Positions 4,601-10,429 of a DNA stretch of 10,429 nucleotides are shown one piece after another. The stretch is from an uncultured Lachnospiraceae bacterium (lineage in GTDB: Bacteria > Bacillota > Clostridia > Lachnospirales > Lachnospiraceae): the NCBI GenBank assembly GCA_910586025.1, contig CAJUIO010000114.1, forward strand, positions 1-10,429, given 5' to 3'. The notes beneath the pieces are model-generated. The model made no database searches and had not been told where the DNA came from. It saw nothing but the letters and a program-made list of their open reading frames with translations. The position numbers were made by a program, and so were the translations under genes. Numbering within the stretch: the first letter of the stretch is position 1; each line of letters begins with the position of its first letter.

Positions 4601-6802
4601 ATGGGAATAAAGATCCTTTTGACGGTGTATGAAAATGTTGAAATGCTGGAGCTGAACCTGGAGTGTCTGAGAATAATGTCCGGGGCGGGCCACGAGGATG
4701 TGGTCATCATCGACATGGGGACGGACAGGGAGGTCACGGCCTGGGTAGAGCGTCAGAAAGAGTGGGATTATGTTTGTGCGGAGGGGCTGGAAAACTATGC
4801 CCGGATTCTGAACACGGCGATAGCCGAATTCTCCGCCGACGAAGATGTCATGCTTCTTAACTCCAATCTGGTCTGTCTGGGGGACTGTGTCCGCCGGCTG
4901 TCACGGATCTGCGGCAGTGACGGGATGACAGGTGCCGTCATCCCGTCGGACTTTGCGGAAATCTGTCCGGAAAAGGTGGATATCGCACAGGCACTGGACA
5001 GGATCGGGAGGACGCGGCGGGAGCGGGGAGAGGAGCTGGCGATGAAAATGCCCTTTCAGTGCGTCTACATGGCGCGGTGTTTCATCAACGACATCGGCCC
5101 CCTGGACGAGAGTCTGCTTCTTCCTGACAACGTGATGCTGGATTATTCCCTCCGGGGAATAAGTGAAAAGTGGAAGCTGATAACCGTCCCGGATGCGTTC
5201 GTATATGAAATGGTTCCGTACGCGGATGTCTATGCCGTTTTCCTGGGAGCCGATGCGGACCGGGAATCATTAAAGGCAAAATGGGACATGAATTACTTTA
5301 ACGGGGTTCCTAACGAAGAGCTCATAAGGGCGATTGAAAGACGGAAGGACGAGGTGTTTTCCGTTCTGGAGGTTGGCTGTGACTGCGGTGTCAATCTGAT
5401 GCGGATCAGGAACGAGTATCCGGAGGCGGCTCTCTTCGGCATGGAGATCAATCCCGGGGCGGCAGGGATCGCATCGGAATTTGGTGACGTGGTCTGCGGG
5501 AACGTCGAGGACGGTGACCCGCCCTATGAGGACGGGACCTTTGATTATATCCTGTTCGGGGACGTGCTGGAGCACCTGCGGGATCCGGAAAAGGTGGTGG
5601 GCCGCTGCAGGAGGCTTTTGAGAGCCGGAGGGAAAATCATCGCGTCCATTCCCAACCTGATGCATTACGGTGTCCTGAGATCCCTTATGGGCGGTGACTT
5701 CGCCTATCAGGACACCGGACTGCTTGACAGGACGCACATCCATTTCTTTACATACAACGAAATCGTGCGGATGTTCTGGAGACAGGGATATAAAATTGAT
5801 TCCTGCACGTACAACGTGTTGGGCAACATGAAGGAGAATGACAGGCGGTACGTGGCGGAGCTGGCAAAGATGGGAGGGGGAAGGGAGTTCATGTATCTGG
5901 CCTACCAGTACCTGGTGGTGGCGGGCCTTGCCGGGGAGACGGACACCGGACGCTTCCTGCCGCGGTTCCGTTCGGATGAGGAGACCATACGTCTTATTAC
6001 GCAGGAGGGGATGTCCCTGGGGCGTTTCGGGGACGGTGAGTTCGCCATCGCCTTTGACATTCCAAGACAGAAATTCCAGAGACCGGATCCGGGGCTCCGG
6101 GACAGGATCCGGCAGGTGCTCACCCAGACAGATAACCCGGCCCTGCTCATAGGGATAGCGGACCATTACGGCGGTCTGGAACGCTTCAATGCACAGGCGG
6201 CCCGGGGAATCAGGATGTATCTGACCGATGAGACGCGCGCACAGCACATGAGTCTGCTGTCACCGGACAGAGTATATTCCGACACTTATATGACAAGGCC
6301 GTATGTGATCCACATGGACGCGTTCACGGACGGTCCCCGAGGCCGGTTTGAGTCGCTGAAAAAAATATGGGAGGGCAGGCGGGTCATCATCGTGGAAGGG
6401 GCGCAGACAAGGCTCGGGGTGGGAAACGATCTGCTCGGGGGTGCGGCAGGGGTCAGGCGAATCCTGGCACCGGCAACGGATTCCTTTGACAGGTACGAGG
6501 ATATTCTCGCCGTCTGCGAGGAATGCCGGGAAATGGCTGACATGTTTCTTCTGGCGATAGGCCCGTCCTCCGGGGTGCTGGCATATGACTTGTCCCGGCG
6601 GGGAATTCAGGCCGTGGACGTGGGGCATGTGGATTTGGAGTATGAGTGGTTTTTGGCCGGAAAAGGGACCAGGGTCGAGGTGCCAAACAAGTATAATAAT
6701 GAATTTGCCGGAGGGGACAAGGTCAGTGATGCTGACCTGCCGGAAAATTATTACGAAGAGATTATAGCGGATTTGTCCAATAGGGTACAGGGAGCAGGGT
6801 GA
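4601..6802 (+). CDS. Three-domain glycan enzyme: GT2-like, SAM methyltransferase, GT-D
   Basis: A 733-aa fusion, probably assembling and methylating the flagellin glycan. Residues 1 to about 205 resemble a GT2 GT-A domain: KILLTVYENVEMLELNLECL, then NTAIAEFSADEDVMLLNSN. The usual final Asp of the metal motif (LLNSD) is Asn89 here. Residues about 228-400 form a class I methyltransferase: motif I VLEVGCDCGVNL (255-266), acidic Glu282 in FGMEINP, the FDYILFGDVLEHLRDPEKV block (314-332) and LLRAGGKIIASIPN (339-352), as in UbiG/Methyltransf_23 proteins. Residues about 450-705 match the GT-D fold (DUF1792, known from Streptococcus Fap1 glycosylation): LGRFGDGEF (473-481) carries the DXE motif D478-G479-E480, followed by RRVIIVEG (593-600) and LLAIGPSSGVLAYDL (650-664). 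It has no membrane segment. It overlaps the next gene by 4 nt if that gene starts at GTG 6799. Domain assignments are from motif recognition; acceptor and donor sugars are unknown. Confidence 0.88.
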   Translation: MGIKILLTVYENVEMLELNLECLRIMSGAGHEDVVIIDMGTDREVTAWVERQKEWDYVCAEGLENYARILNTAIAEFSADEDVMLLNSNLVCLGDCVRRLSRICGSDGMTGAVIPSDFAEICPEKVDIAQALDRIGRTRRERGEELAMKMPFQCVYMARCFINDIGPLDESLLLPDNVMLDYSLRGISEKWKLITVPDAFVYEMVPYADVYAVFLGADADRESLKAKWDMNYFNGVPNEELIRAIERRKDEVFSVLEVGCDCGVNLMRIRNEYPEAALFGMEINPGAAGIASEFGDVVCGNVEDGDPPYEDGTFDYILFGDVLEHLRDPEKVVGRCRRLLRAGGKIIASIPNLMHYGVLRSLMGGDFAYQDTGLLDRTHIHFFTYNEIVRMFWRQGYKIDSCTYNVLGNMKENDRRYVAELAKMGGGREFMYLAYQYLVVAGLAGETDTGRFLPRFRSDEETIRLITQEGMSLGRFGDGEFAIAFDIPRQKFQRPDPGLRDRIRQVLTQTDNPALLIGIADHYGGLERFNAQAARGIRMYLTDETRAQHMSLLSPDRVYSDTYMTRPYVIHMDAFTDGPRGRFESLKKIWEGRRVIIVEGAQTRLGVGNDLLGGAAGVRRILAPATDSFDRYEDILAVCEECREMADMFLLAIGPSSGVLAYDLSRRGIQAVDVGHVDLEYEWFLAGKGTRVEVPNKYNNEFAGGDKVSDADLPENYYEEIIADLSNRVQGAG

Positions 6803-7950
6803 ATGGGATAGCTATGAGAATATTATTATTTCACGGAGACCTGGATTCGTTAAACCACTTTACAGATATTGCAAAGAATTTTCTTGAGGCGGTTGGGTGT
6901 AAGACACATGTGTGTAAAATCACTATGCCTTTGTCGAACCGAGAGACAGACCTGCTGGCAGATTTTTTGGAAAAAAGAGTTGATGCCGTTATTCTATATG
7001 ACGGTATCGGCATGCTCTTTAAGGGAATCTATGATTCTCTGGGGATACTGGTAGTTAATATTCTGGTGGATCATCCCATGACGTTTGTGCATTGTATGGC
7101 GGATCCGCCCCGGAAATACATCCAGTTTTCACCGGATGAAAGGCATGCCGCATTCAGTAAAAAATATTGGAATATTCGTAATTCCTTCTTTTTACCGCAT
7201 ATGGGGACGGCACCGGTTGTAAGTATCGGAGGTAAGAGAGAGACAGGACTTCTGTTTGCCGGCAATACGTGGTCCTTCGAGAGTTTGATGGATGAAATCA
7301 AAGACTCGGCATACAGTGACATTTTTGTGGAGATGATCGAATATATGCTGCTCCATTCGTCTGTGACCATTGAGGATGCCTGCGGAATAGTAATAAGGGA
7401 CAGGGGTATAAGCCTTTCGGACGGAGAGACTGCATGGCTGCTGGTTCAGGCAAAGGCTGTGGATGAGTATGTCAGGATGTATTACAGAGACAGAGCCCTG
7501 AGGATGATTCTGGATTCCGGAATGGATCTTACCGTTATCGGAACTAACTGGGACAGGACAGAATTTACGGCCCGCTCCAATTTTCACTGGATTCCCGAGA
7601 AGCCGTTTGCCGAGATATTTCGGTATATGAGTGCGAGCAAGGTGGCACTGAACGTGATGCCCTGGTTTAAGGCGGGATCTCATGAGAGAATTTTTAATGC
7701 CTTATTGTCCGGCGCATGCCCGGTATCGGATAAAAGCACATGGCTGGAACAGAAATTCACGGATGGGGAGGATATGGTCTTTTATGATTTGAATGAATTG
7801 GAGCGGCTTCCCGGTATTATCAGGGAAATGGTGGAAAATGATGACCTGAGGGAGAGCATCGTAAAGAAAGGACAGGAGAAGGTGGTCTGCCGATATCAGG
7901 CTGCCAGCGTGATCGGAGAGGTTCTCCGAAAGGTGATCGAACTGATCTGA
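6799..7950 (+). CDS. CgeB-like glycosyltransferase (GT-B)
   Basis: A 383-aa cytoplasmic protein, probably the last sugar transferase of the cluster. The N-terminal half has a Rossmann-like start (MRILLFHGDLDSLNHF) and LVDHPMTFVHCM (89-100), typical of CgeB/DUF3880 proteins. The C-terminal half has VIGTNW (246-251), a PWFKAGSHERIFNALLSGAC donor-site block (288-307) and LEQKFTDGEDMVFYD (316-330), as in Glyco_trans_1_2. The start is uncertain. GTG 6799 overlaps the previous stop as GTGA and has GGAG 4 nt upstream; ATG 6814 gives the more natural N-terminus MRILLF but a poor ribosome binding site. Base use is clearly more A/T-rich than in the two large genes before it, suggesting a separate origin. 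It ends the cluster; no clear terminator follows at 7951-7991. Confidence 0.85.
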   Translation: MNGIAMRILLFHGDLDSLNHFTDIAKNFLEAVGCKTHVCKITMPLSNRETDLLADFLEKRVDAVILYDGIGMLFKGIYDSLGILVVNILVDHPMTFVHCMADPPRKYIQFSPDERHAAFSKKYWNIRNSFFLPHMGTAPVVSIGGKRETGLLFAGNTWSFESLMDEIKDSAYSDIFVEMIEYMLLHSSVTIEDACGIVIRDRGISLSDGETAWLLVQAKAVDEYVRMYYRDRALRMILDSGMDLTVIGTNWDRTEFTARSNFHWIPEKPFAEIFRYMSASKVALNVMPWFKAGSHERIFNALLSGACPVSDKSTWLEQKFTDGEDMVFYDLNELERLPGIIREMVENDDLRESIVKKGQEKVVCRYQAASVIGEVLRKVIELI

Positions 7951-7991
7951 CGAAACAGGGTACAGGAATTTTTGTGGAGTTAAATTTAAAC

Positions 7992-8021
7992 TTGACAATA
8001 CGTCTGAAATCGGACTAGAAT
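7992..8021 (+). promoter_or_regulatory. Sigma-A promoter of the marR-MATE operon
   Basis: A consensus -35 TTGACA (7992-7997) and -10 TAGAAT (8016-8021) are separated by 18 bp. The -10 lies between two operator boxes, so a bound regulator would exclude RNA polymerase. Confidence 0.8.
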
Positions 8022-8047
8022 ATAGTAAGTCTGATTTCGGACGTATT
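7997..8047. promoter_or_regulatory. Double MarR-type operator
   Basis: The arms 7997-8016 and 8028-8047 are inverted copies matching at 18 of 20 positions, with an 11-bp spacer holding the -10 element. Within the arms, GTCTGAAATCGGAC (8002-8015) and GTCTGATTTCGGAC (8029-8042) are each 14-bp near-palindromes, centred 27 bp apart. This fits two dimers of the adjacent MarR protein repressing its own operon; binding is inferred. Confidence 0.75.
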
Positions 8048-8072
8048 TTGCCTTTGTGGAGGAATGAAGAAA

Positions 8073-8525
8073 ATGAAAAGAGCGGAACAACGGTTGAAGC
8101 ATTTTAACTTTCTGACGAGCGAGATTAACTCTGTGTATCACGAGGCGGCGCTTAAGTTTGGGCTGAGCGACAGCGCCATGATGGTGCTGTATGCTGTCTG
8201 TGATCACGATGGAAGCTGCCTTCTGAACGAGATCAGCAGGCTTTCCGGCACCAGCAAGCAGACAGTCCATTCTGCGGTGCGCAGGCTGGAGGAGGAGGGA
8301 TATGTCCGGCTGGATGCCTTTGACGGCAGGAAAAAGGTGGTAAGGCTGACGGAGGGGGGAGAGGAGCTCATGAAAAGGACGGCTTTGCAGCTGATCAGGA
8401 TTGAGGAGGAAATCTGGGATTCCTGGACGCAGGAGGAGTGCGAGCTGTATCTGAGCCTGACACAGCGATATCTGGACTGCTTCCGTTCTAAGGTTGCGGG
8501 GATTTCAAAACAGGAGAAGGATTGA
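8073..8525 (+). CDS. MarR-family transcriptional regulator
   Basis: A 150-aa winged-helix DNA-binding protein that probably represses its own operon and the MATE pump until a ligand binds. The helix-turn-helix is LLNEISRLSGTSKQTVHSAVRRLEEEG (about 50-76, of which SKQTVHSAV is the recognition helix). The wing follows with the typical D-x-x-D-G-R-K motif (DAFDGRKKVVRLTEGG, 81-96). Helices at both ends would form the dimer interface. Length is normal for the family. The start at 8073 was preferred over 8064 because GGAGG (8058-8062) is 10 nt from 8073 but only 1 nt from 8064. The double operator upstream and the pump gene 34 bp downstream form a standard regulator-efflux pair. The ligand cannot be inferred. 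Confidence 0.93.
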   Translation: MKRAEQRLKHFNFLTSEINSVYHEAALKFGLSDSAMMVLYAVCDHDGSCLLNEISRLSGTSKQTVHSAVRRLEEEGYVRLDAFDGRKKVVRLTEGGEELMKRTALQLIRIEEEIWDSWTQEECELYLSLTQRYLDCFRSKVAGISKQEKD

Positions 8526-8559
8526 GAATTACAGGAGATAAAGAGAGGTTTTAAGAGCT

Positions 8560-9888
8560 ATGAAAATTCAGTTATCCGATCATTTTACCTATAAGAAATT
8601 AATGCGGTTTACGCTGCCGTCTGTCGTGATGATGATTTTTACATCCATTTATGGCGTGGTGGACGGTTTCTTTGTTTCCAATTTTGTGGGGAAGTCGCCC
8701 TTTGCGGCGGTCAATTTTATCTATCCCTTTCTGATGATCCTTGGGGCGGTGGGTTTCATGTTCGGAACCGGAGGAGGAGCCCTGATCGCAAAGACTCTGG
8801 GTGAGGGGAACAGGGACAAGGCGAACCGACTGTTTTCCCTGTTTGTGTATCTCTCGGCTCTTTGCGGGGCGGTGATCACGGCACTGGGAATGTTAACGCT
8901 GCGTCCGATAGCGGCTCTGCTCGGAGCCCGGGGAGAAATGCTGGACCACTGCGTCCGGTATGGGCTGGTTGTTCTGGCGGCGTTGCCGGCCTTTATCCTG
9001 CAGATGGAGTTCCAGAGCTTTTTCATCACGGCGGAAAAGCCTCAGCTGGGGCTTTGGGTGACGGTGGCCTCCGGCTTTACGAACATGGCCCTGGACGGGA
9101 TTTTCGTGGCGGTCTTTGGATGGGGACTAGTGGGGGCGGCTGCGGCAACGGCCCTCAGTCAGGTTGTGGGAGGTATCGTGCCGTTATTTTACTTTTTCCG
9201 GCAAAATACCAGCCTTCTGCGGCTGACAAAGACGGGATTTGACGGCACCTCGCTCTGGAAGGCCTGTGCCAACGGCTCCTCGGAGCTGATGAGTAATATT
9301 TCCATGTCTCTGGTCAGTATGCTCTATAATGTCCAGCTCATAAAGTATGCCGGGGAGGACGGCGTTGCGGCCTACGGTGTGCTGATGTATGTGAACATGA
9401 TTTTTCTTGCGGCCTTTATCGGGTACTCTATCGGCACGGCTCCTGTCATCGGGTATCATTACGGTGCCGGGAATCATGAGGAGCTGGGAAGTCTGCTGCG
9501 AAAAAGTCTTTTGCTGATCGGGATTGTATCCCTTTGTATGCTTGGACTTGGACAGGGGCTGGCAGTGCCGCTCTCCCGGATCTTTGTGGGGTATGATGAG
9601 GGGCTTTTTGAGCTGACCAGGAGAGGGTTTGCGATTTATTCCTTTTCCTTCCTGTTTTCCGGGATGGCGATCTACGGATCTTCCTTTTTCACGGCGCTGA
9701 ACAACGGTCTCGTGTCTGCGGTGATCGCCTTTTTGCGGACACTGGTGTTTCAGGTTGCGGCGGTTATGCTGCTGCCCCTGATCTGGGGGATTGACGGGAT
9801 CTGGGTCTCCATTGTCATTGCGGAGCTCATGGCCGCTGCGGTGACGGCGCTTTTTCTGGTGGGGAAGCGGGCAAAATACCGTTATTGA
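8560..9888 (+). CDS. MATE-family multidrug/metabolite efflux transporter
   Basis: A 442-aa inner-membrane antiporter of the MATE family, expected to export drugs or metabolites using a Na+ or H+ gradient. It has about 12 hydrophobic segments in two homologous halves. TM1 holds the family signature IYGVVDGFFVSNFVG (30-44). Loop FGTGGGALIAKTLGEGNRDKA (68-88) is typical of half one. The second half contains ELMSNISMSLVSMLYNVQLIKYAG and GYSIGTAPVIGYHYGAGNHEE. Length and layout are normal, closest to MepA-like members. The ribosome binding site is modest (AGAGAGG at 8542-8548, 11 nt from the ATG). It is the second gene of the marR operon and so likely induced when MarR releases its operator. The palindromic element begins 18 bp after its stop and will be part of the 3' end of its mRNA. 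Confidence 0.95.
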   Translation: MKIQLSDHFTYKKLMRFTLPSVVMMIFTSIYGVVDGFFVSNFVGKSPFAAVNFIYPFLMILGAVGFMFGTGGGALIAKTLGEGNRDKANRLFSLFVYLSALCGAVITALGMLTLRPIAALLGARGEMLDHCVRYGLVVLAALPAFILQMEFQSFFITAEKPQLGLWVTVASGFTNMALDGIFVAVFGWGLVGAAAATALSQVVGGIVPLFYFFRQNTSLLRLTKTGFDGTSLWKACANGSSELMSNISMSLVSMLYNVQLIKYAGEDGVAAYGVLMYVNMIFLAAFIGYSIGTAPVIGYHYGAGNHEELGSLLRKSLLLIGIVSLCMLGLGQGLAVPLSRIFVGYDEGLFELTRRGFAIYSFSFLFSGMAIYGSSFFTALNNGLVSAVIAFLRTLVFQVAAVMLLPLIWGIDGIWVSIVIAELMAAAVTALFLVGKRAKYRY

Positions 9889-10036
9889 ATCTGAAGTTTG
9901 GAGCTGTTTGCAGCTGTGCGGTTGGCATTCCGGTGCCGGCGGCTCTGTGCGCCAAATGGCTTTGGGCTACGGGTCTGATGCTGCAAATCGGATTCCACTA
10001 ATGAAATGCCAGAGGGTTATAGAGAATGGACGGGGC

Positions 10037-10067
10037 GGCATTAAGCGGCATCCCTGCCGCAAATGCC
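10037..10067. repeat. Inner hairpin A of the palindromic element
   Basis: GGCATT (10037-10042) pairs with AATGCC (10062-10067), and GCGGCA (10045-10050) with TGCCGC (10055-10060), around a TCCC loop; a 2-nt/1-nt internal loop separates the stems. Confidence 0.75.
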
Positions 10068-10093
10068 TGAAACCGCCATCCATGGCGGTTTCA
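10068..10093. repeat. Inner hairpin B of the palindromic element
   Basis: TGAAACCGCCAT (10068-10079) pairs perfectly with ATGGCGGTTTCA (10082-10093), leaving a two-base CC centre. It directly abuts hairpin A, giving a two-armed apex on the outer stem. Confidence 0.8.
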
Positions 10094-10211
10094 CCCTGGC
10101 AGGTCAGCATTTCATAAGTGAAATTACCGATTTTCCACAACAGCCCCATAGCCCAAAGCCATTTGGCGCACAGAGCCGCCGGCACCGGAATGCCAACCGC
10201 ACAGCTGCAAA

Positions 10212-10404
10212 TAATTTTGGCCCAGACTGACTTTTTTGCTCTCCGGAGCGTTATATTATGATATAGAGGGGAAATGGTATTTTGCCTCTGTGATACTGCG
10301 GATTGCTCCGCACTATGTGCTCCTGCAATCCTAAAACACCTCAAATCCGCTCATTTTTCTGTGAAAAATGGCTCTTTTTCGGGACAGAGGGGAAGGAGAC
10401 CGGC
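10212..10404. other. Intergenic stretch with small hairpins and no convincing gene
   Basis: Between the palindromic element and the last start codon I see only small dyads: AGAGG/CCTCT (10265-10269 with 10285-10289), TGCGGA/TCCGCA (10297-10302 with 10307-10312) and CATTTTTC/GAAAAATG (10352-10359 with 10363-10370). The last is followed at 10374 by a run of five T and could be a weak terminator or an operator. A/T-rich TATGATATAG (10257-10266) may be a -10 region, but no good -35 goes with it. Confidence 0.45.
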
Positions 10405-10429
10405 ATGGACACTGATTTTCTGCTCATAC
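10405..10429 (+). CDS. Start of a gene cut by the window end
   Basis: ATG at 10405 follows GGAAGGAGA (10391-10399) by 5 nt and opens a frame reading MDTDFLLI to the last base. The ribosome binding site is strong, but eight codons give no clue to function. Confidence 0.5.

Larger units (their letters stand above)
9907..10211. repeat. 305-bp palindromic element with 63-bp perfect inverted arms
   Basis: Bases 9907-9969 are an exact reverse complement of 10149-10211. Pairing continues inward in patches (9971-9973 with 10145-10147; 9985-9991 with 10127-10133; 10001-10009 with 10107-10115). Two hairpins abut in the centre (10037-10067 and 10068-10093). No protein-coding gene is supported inside: the short open frames on both strands have no good ribosome binding site and are by-products of the repeat. 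It could be a MITE-like non-autonomous element or a long structured RNA. No clear target-site duplication was seen at its edges. Confidence 0.85.

Noticed and set aside
5270..6247. 325-codon open frame on the - strand inside the three-domain enzyme gene
   Set aside because: It lies antisense to a clearly conserved coding frame, has no recognisable domains, and is expected from G/C-rich codon use on the + strand.
10231..10250. T-run followed by a CTCCGGAG palindrome as a terminator
   Set aside because: The T-run precedes the palindrome on the + strand, and on the - strand it becomes an A-run after the stem, so neither orientation makes an intrinsic terminator.
9198..10286. The 11-mer GGCAAAATACC seen near 9199, near 9870 and inverted near 10276
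   Set aside because: Shared 11-mers are expected by chance in 10 kb, two copies are in different codon frames of the MATE gene, and spacing shows no pattern.
9908..10344. Open frames on both strands across the palindromic element (for example 9967-10344 on -)
   Set aside because: They are translations of inverted repeat sequence without good ribosome binding sites or known domains, and each covers non-coding hairpins.
1..10429. CRISPR array, tRNA or rRNA genes
   Set aside because: No regularly spaced repeats and no tRNA-like or rRNA-like sequence were seen on either strand.

Overview
The window looks like chromosome from a motile, anaerobic Clostridia, most likely a gut Lachnospiraceae. The reasons are a flagellin whose N-terminus (MVVQHNLTAMNSNR) resembles the Lachnospiraceae/CBir1 type, a csrA-like gene directly upstream of flagellin as in many Firmicutes, strong AGGAGG-type ribosome binding sites, and moderately high G+C genes. 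The genus cannot be fixed from the sequence. Every gene called here lies on the + strand.

Layout. (1) 49-642: a minimal tyrosine recombinase with all catalytic residues, followed by a perfect 8-bp dyad with an 8-bp spacer (655-678). (2) 728-997: a divergent CsrA-like RNA-binding protein. (3) 1126-1956: flagellin. Its leader carries an 8-bp hairpin with CGGA in the loop and an ACGGAGG Shine-Dalgarno, which is the two-site arrangement known from CsrA control of hag in Bacillus. (4) An intrinsic terminator (1985-2014), then a tightly packed four-gene set at 2028-7950. It encodes an unrecognised 225-aa protein, a two-domain glycosyltransferase (GT2-like plus CgeB-like), a three-domain protein (GT2-like, SAM methyltransferase, GT-D/DUF1792) and a second CgeB-like glycosyltransferase. 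Three of the junctions are overlaps of 4-8 nt or a 16-nt gap, so these genes are probably co-translated. (5) 7992-9888: a MarR regulator and a MATE efflux pump behind a sigma-A promoter that sits inside a large two-box inverted operator. (6) 9907-10211: a 305-bp palindromic element whose 63-bp terminal arms are perfect inverted copies, with two abutting internal hairpins. (7) The start of a further gene at 10405, cut by the window end.

How the parts probably work together. Flagellin is translated under CsrA-type control and secreted. The downstream genes most likely build and methylate an O-glycan on surface-exposed Ser/Thr of flagellin. The terminator between flagellin and these genes would let the filament protein be made in large excess over its modifying enzymes. 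The marR-MATE pair is an independent, probably autoregulated, drug or metabolite efflux operon. The main points for follow-up are the CsrA homologue that lacks the usual beta-1 RNA-binding residues, the triple-domain glycan enzyme with a substituted GT2 metal motif, the double MarR operator and the long palindromic element.
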